Part shown: positions 3,669 to 6,603 of the stretch, in pieces
Numbering within the stretch: position 1 is the first letter of the stretch
Layout: the number at the start of each line of letters is the position of its first letter
NCBI GenBank assembly: GCA_019594305.1
Contig: JAFDTZ010000114.1
Span: forward strand, 1 to 6,603
Length of the DNA: 6,603 nucleotides
Reading direction: 5' to 3'
DNA from: Thermoplasmata archaeon
Lineage (GTDB): Archaea; Thermoplasmatota; Thermoplasmata; Halarchaeoplasmatales; Halarchaeoplasmataceae
Position numbers and translations under genes: made by a program
Notes under the pieces: generated by a model
Databases searched by the model: none
Told to the model about the DNA's origin: nothing
The model's input: the letters and a program-made list of their open reading frames with translations, nothing else

Positions 3669-6603
3669 ATGAAAAGAATTGTGTTATTATATGCATTGAT
3701 GCTGTTACTTGCACTCTTCGCCCCCTTATTCGAGGGAAACTTAGTAGTGATGGATAATGAAGACCTTATAATCGAAGAAGGAGAAACAGTACGATTCATC
3801 GATCAAACTTTAGCTATCCATGGCGACCTGTTGGTGAGAGGAACTCTTATCCTGGACAATACCATCCTTATACTCAATACAAACAGGGACAATAGGTTCA
3901 GTGTGGAAGAGGGAGGTACCCTTAGGATGTCAGATTCAAAGATGGTTTCTTATCTCGGTCACTTTTCACAAGATATCAGCTACGAACTCACCGAAGGTAT
4001 GAATTTGTTATCATTTCCCTATTATCAGGATGACCACTGCATCAAGGAGGTGCTTGAACCCCTGGAAGGACACTACGACAAGGTATTTTATTATGATCAG
4101 TGGGACGATTCTCAACCTTGGAAATCATTTGTCGTAGATAGGCCGGATCATTATAACTCCCTACATCATATCAACCAAACAATGGGTGTCGAAGTGAATA
4201 TCACCAAACCTATTAATATATTTAGTAGTGAGGTGTTCATAGATAATTATAACTATGAACTCAAAAAGGGGTGGAATTGGATATCGTATCCTCTTGTAGA
4301 ACCAGTTACCGTGGAAGAATTTTTCTCGGATATTATTGACGACTTAAATATTGTGAGAAGTGTTACAAGTGGACAGGTATACGATCTGACATACGACGAT
4401 TACATGTATCCCGGTAGAGGTTACAAGGTATCAATGGTAAATCATTCTGATTTGTCCGTCTATGTTCCCTACGGCATTTCCGAAGAGTATGGAGAAGATA
4501 CTTCCGAATCAAAAGGAATTCGTTTTACATTTGAAGAGGGAAGCTCGGGAATTATTCAGAGGTCTACTATCCAAGGATTCGGCTCTAATGAAGACGCACC
4601 TGATCTGATAATCCGTTCGTCATCCGTAACTTTAGCTCATAATAGTTTCATCGACAATGCCGTGGGCGTCCGGGTGGAACAGGTGTCTACCACCATATAT
4701 TCTTGCAGCTTCGAATCATACAAGGTTGCCGGAATTGAATTGAAAAATGCATCGGGAGATATAGACAACAATAATTTTTCTTCCCAGGATGGCCGGGCTA
4801 TAGAGGCCGAGAACAGTAATGTAGATATTGTAAACAATCACTTTAACGTGTATCACGGTCTATATCTTAAAGGCAGCACGGGAGTAATATTTGAAAACGA
4901 TTTTTCCGAAGTATCAGAGTATGGTATATATACTCGGGAAGGAGAACTGATCATCGAAAAGAACACATTCGAGGGGATAGAAAAAGCTGCTGTAAGGACC
5001 TTTGGAACGGACCTATACCTAAAACAAAATTCATTTGTTCGTTGTGGGGGGGGTATACACTCCAGCCTAGGCGTAAGTACAATCATAGATAATAAATTCA
5101 GCGAAAACATCTACGGGATCCACCTGAACCAAGTTCGTGATAATTCTACTGTAATGAGAAATGAGTTTTTGGAGACCCTGGGATGGTCCGTAAAGATACA
5201 AAACGTATCCGGAGTATATGTGGGAGATAACGATATATATTCAGGCAGCTATGGTATGCTGCTTTCGGGAAAAAATTTTACCGTAGATGGTAACTTCATC
5301 GATGGCTGTGACGGAGGAGGTTTGATCATTTCTGCATCTAGTGGTTTTGTCGTCTCTAATAATATCATAACCAATAATATGGGCCAGGGTATCGAAGTAG
5401 ATGGACTTTCAGGCTTGGTAAAAAATAATAGGATACTGAGTAATTTCGGTGGAGTGAGCATAAGATCGAATATACATTTCTTTAACAACACCGTATCTAA
5501 CAACCGACTTTTCGGTATCAAGGTTAACAACGCCTATCCCATAATTGAGAACGCGACCCTATCGGGAAACTCCAACCATGCTATCAAATTTGAACATTCC
5601 AACGCCTTTGTAAAAACCACGAGTATAATAGGCAGCAGATACCACCTACACCTGACATCATCAAATATAACCGTTATCAATTCCCTTTTTAACCATGAGA
5701 TGGTATGGATAGACCAGAATAGTGAACTATCCATAGCCGATTCTTTTACTATATACATGAAGGAGGACGAGATACTCATTGGTTACGATATCCGGTTACC
5801 ACCGGGAACGATAATCAAAAACGTGAGAAATAATAGTAATGTCATTATAACCATTGATAGCGACGGATATCTTGACATAGTTCCGCCACCAAATTTCCAT
5901 GGAACCGTCAATTTCTTCCTCGATTTAATTTTCTTCGATGAGATTGAATCTGCCTTACAGGTTACACTTATTATCGAACAGGTAAACGATCCACCTATAC
6001 TGGAAGAAGTAGAATTGAACATTTCTTATGATCCAACCAGAATACGTTGGGTACTTCGATATATCGATTATGACGATGAACCCCCGGCTTACATTGAACT
6101 AGTTGTAGACGGAAACCATTATCCAATGAAAGAGCTTAACTCGTCGGACACTAGTTATTATAATGGTAAATTATATTATTATGAAATGTATCTTGAGCCC
6201 GGAGAATACGAATATTATTATATCGCTGAAGAAACTAACCCCCTGGGTACTAATATAACTGTAAGTACGCCACCACGTACCTTTACAATCGATCCGGAAG
6301 AACATGGCATAATCTCTAATCTTGTAGTTGGTGGTATATCATTTATTATATTAATTTTGATCATTTTACTTTTTTACATAGTTTTGGTAAAACAGAGAAT
6401 TAAAAAATCGTGGGATTCAAAGGTTATCGAACCGTCCGATGTTAACAGAGAAGATAGTTCTGAACCATTGCTTCTCGAAGTTGATAAGAGATACGTTAAC
6501 GTCCGATCATTACCTGTACTAAAAAGAAAGATCGAGGTCAGAGCGGATTCCTTACCTGTACTAAAAAGAAAGATCGAGGTCAAAGCGGATTCCTTACCTG
6601 TAC
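3669..6603 (+). CDS. Large secreted, membrane-anchored NosD-like beta-helix surface protein (3' end outside window)
   Basis: An uninterrupted frame from ATG 3669 to the right edge gives 978 residues and no stop. An in-frame TAA at 3657-3659 bounds the start. A signal peptide lies at 1-22 (KRIVLLYALMLLLALFAPL). A short strand-rich section follows, then two related modules beginning YELTEGMNLLSFPY (about 105-190) and YELKKGWNWISYPL (about 196-270). A right-handed parallel beta helix spans about 281-690, with some 13 clear coils keyed by motifs such as NSFIDNAVGV, DNKFSENIYGI and NNTVSNNRLFGI. Next is a cadherin-like section (about 715-776) with DGYLDIVPPPNFHGT and closing NDPP, then an Ig-like section (777-878). 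One transmembrane helix lies at 885-907, and a basic cytoplasmic tail ends in tandem repeats. About 15 N-x-S/T sequons fit archaeal surface glycosylation. No catalytic residues are evident, so a cell-envelope, adhesion or carbohydrate-contact role is inferred. Its own TATA box lies just upstream. Confidence 0.88.
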   Translation, partial: MKRIVLLYALMLLLALFAPLFEGNLVVMDNEDLIIEEGETVRFIDQTLAIHGDLLVRGTLILDNTILILNTNRDNRFSVEEGGTLRMSDSKMVSYLGHFSQDISYELTEGMNLLSFPYYQDDHCIKEVLEPLEGHYDKVFYYDQWDDSQPWKSFVVDRPDHYNSLHHINQTMGVEVNITKPINIFSSEVFIDNYNYELKKGWNWISYPLVEPVTVEEFFSDIIDDLNIVRSVTSGQVYDLTYDDYMYPGRGYKVSMVNHSDLSVYVPYGISEEYGEDTSESKGIRFTFEEGSSGIIQRSTIQGFGSNEDAPDLIIRSSSVTLAHNSFIDNAVGVRVEQVSTTIYSCSFESYKVAGIELKNASGDIDNNNFSSQDGRAIEAENSNVDIVNNHFNVYHGLYLKGSTGVIFENDFSEVSEYGIYTREGELIIEKNTFEGIEKAAVRTFGTDLYLKQNSFVRCGGGIHSSLGVSTIIDNKFSENIYGIHLNQVRDNSTVMRNEFLETLGWSVKIQNVSGVYVGDNDIYSGSYGMLLSGKNFTVDGNFIDGCDGGGLIISASSGFVVSNNIITNNMGQGIEVDGLSGLVKNNRILSNFGGVSIRSNIHFFNNTVSNNRLFGIKVNNAYPIIENATLSGNSNHAIKFEHSNAFVKTTSIIGSRYHLHLTSSNITVINSLFNHEMVWIDQNSELSIADSFTIYMKEDEILIGYDIRLPPGTIIKNVRNNSNVIITIDSDGYLDIVPPPNFHGTVNFFLDLIFFDEIESALQVTLIIEQVNDPPILEEVELNISYDPTRIRWVLRYIDYDDEPPAYIELVVDGNHYPMKELNSSDTSYYNGKLYYYEMYLEPGEYEYYYIAEETNPLGTNITVSTPPRTFTIDPEEHGIISNLVVGGISFIILILIILLFYIVLVKQRIKKSWDSKVIEPSDVNREDSSEPLLLEVDKRYVNVRSLPVLKRKIEVRADSLPVLKRKIEVKADSLPV
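5046..5053 (+). repeat. G8 homopolymer inside the surface-protein gene
   Basis: Eight consecutive G bases encode part of CGGGI in a beta-helix coil, at about residues 460-463. The frame stays open on both sides, so the length seen here is the in-frame state. Tracts of this length are slippage-prone in replication and in sequencing. Confidence 0.8.
6507..6603 (+). repeat. 42-bp coding tandem repeat in the cytoplasmic tail, running off the window
   Basis: Units at 6507-6548 and 6549-6590 match at 40 of 42 bases, and a third starts at 6591 and is cut after 13 bases. Each encodes 14 residues, SLPVLKRKIEVKAD with R for K in the first copy. The repeat lies after the transmembrane helix, so it would sit in the cytoplasm as a basic, strand- or helix-forming motif. 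One of the two differences is silent (TCA/TCC) and the other is Arg/Lys, so the duplication is recent. Total copy number cannot be seen. Confidence 0.92.

Noticed and set aside
6004..6016. GAAGAAGTAGAA match to the left-edge repeat inside the surface gene
   Set aside because: It is a single 12-base purine-rich match in a different coding context and is probably chance.
4637..6583. Several minus-strand frames opposite the beta-helix gene
   Set aside because: They are shadows of one continuous plus-strand frame with signal peptide, domains and membrane anchor in order.

Overview
The window looks archaeal. It carries an Orc1/Cdc6 replication initiator, and TATA-box promoters lie so close to start codons that the transcripts would be leaderless. 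It also has a MoaD/SAMP-type ubiquitin-fold protein, a small Sm-like protein and a very large surface protein with N-glycosylation sequons. The base composition is moderately AT-rich, and the gene style fits Euryarchaeota, perhaps Thermoplasmatota. That lineage is an impression from protein style, not a demonstrated placement. No rRNA, tRNA, CRISPR array or insertion sequence was seen, and no gene-free stretch exceeds about 100 bp.

Left part (+ strand, 1-2099). The 3' end of a gene encodes an extremely acidic EEVEDDDT tandem repeat followed by a C-terminal CxxC...CxxC zinc ribbon. Next come an Orc1/Cdc6 AAA+ ATPase and, one base after its stop, a membrane-anchored protein that looks like two OB folds. 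These three probably share a transcript.

Middle (- strand, 2197-3256). A compact three-gene operon reads leftward: a winged-helix regulator, a probable Sm-like protein and a small winged-helix protein with a lysine-rich tail. Its internal genes are 6-7 nt apart, with Shine-Dalgarno sequences overlapping the preceding stop codons. It converges on the cdc6 operon at a 97-bp gap that holds a G-rich element and homopolymer tracts usable as terminators.

Right part (+ strand, 3362-6603). A MoaD/SAMP-like gene is transcribed divergently from the regulator operon. It is followed by a secreted, membrane-anchored beta-helix (NosD-like) protein of at least 978 residues. That gene is still open at the window edge, where it enters a 42-bp tandem repeat encoding a basic cytoplasmic tail.

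Both window edges lie inside short, nearly perfect tandem repeats. This is interesting biologically (recent repeat expansion) and may also mean that the window is a contig broken at repeats. I found no clear new multi-gene system. The strongest candidates for a second look are the Sm-like/winged-helix operon, the divergent ATPase-sensor residues of Cdc6, the ORB-like G-string element and the two repeat regions.
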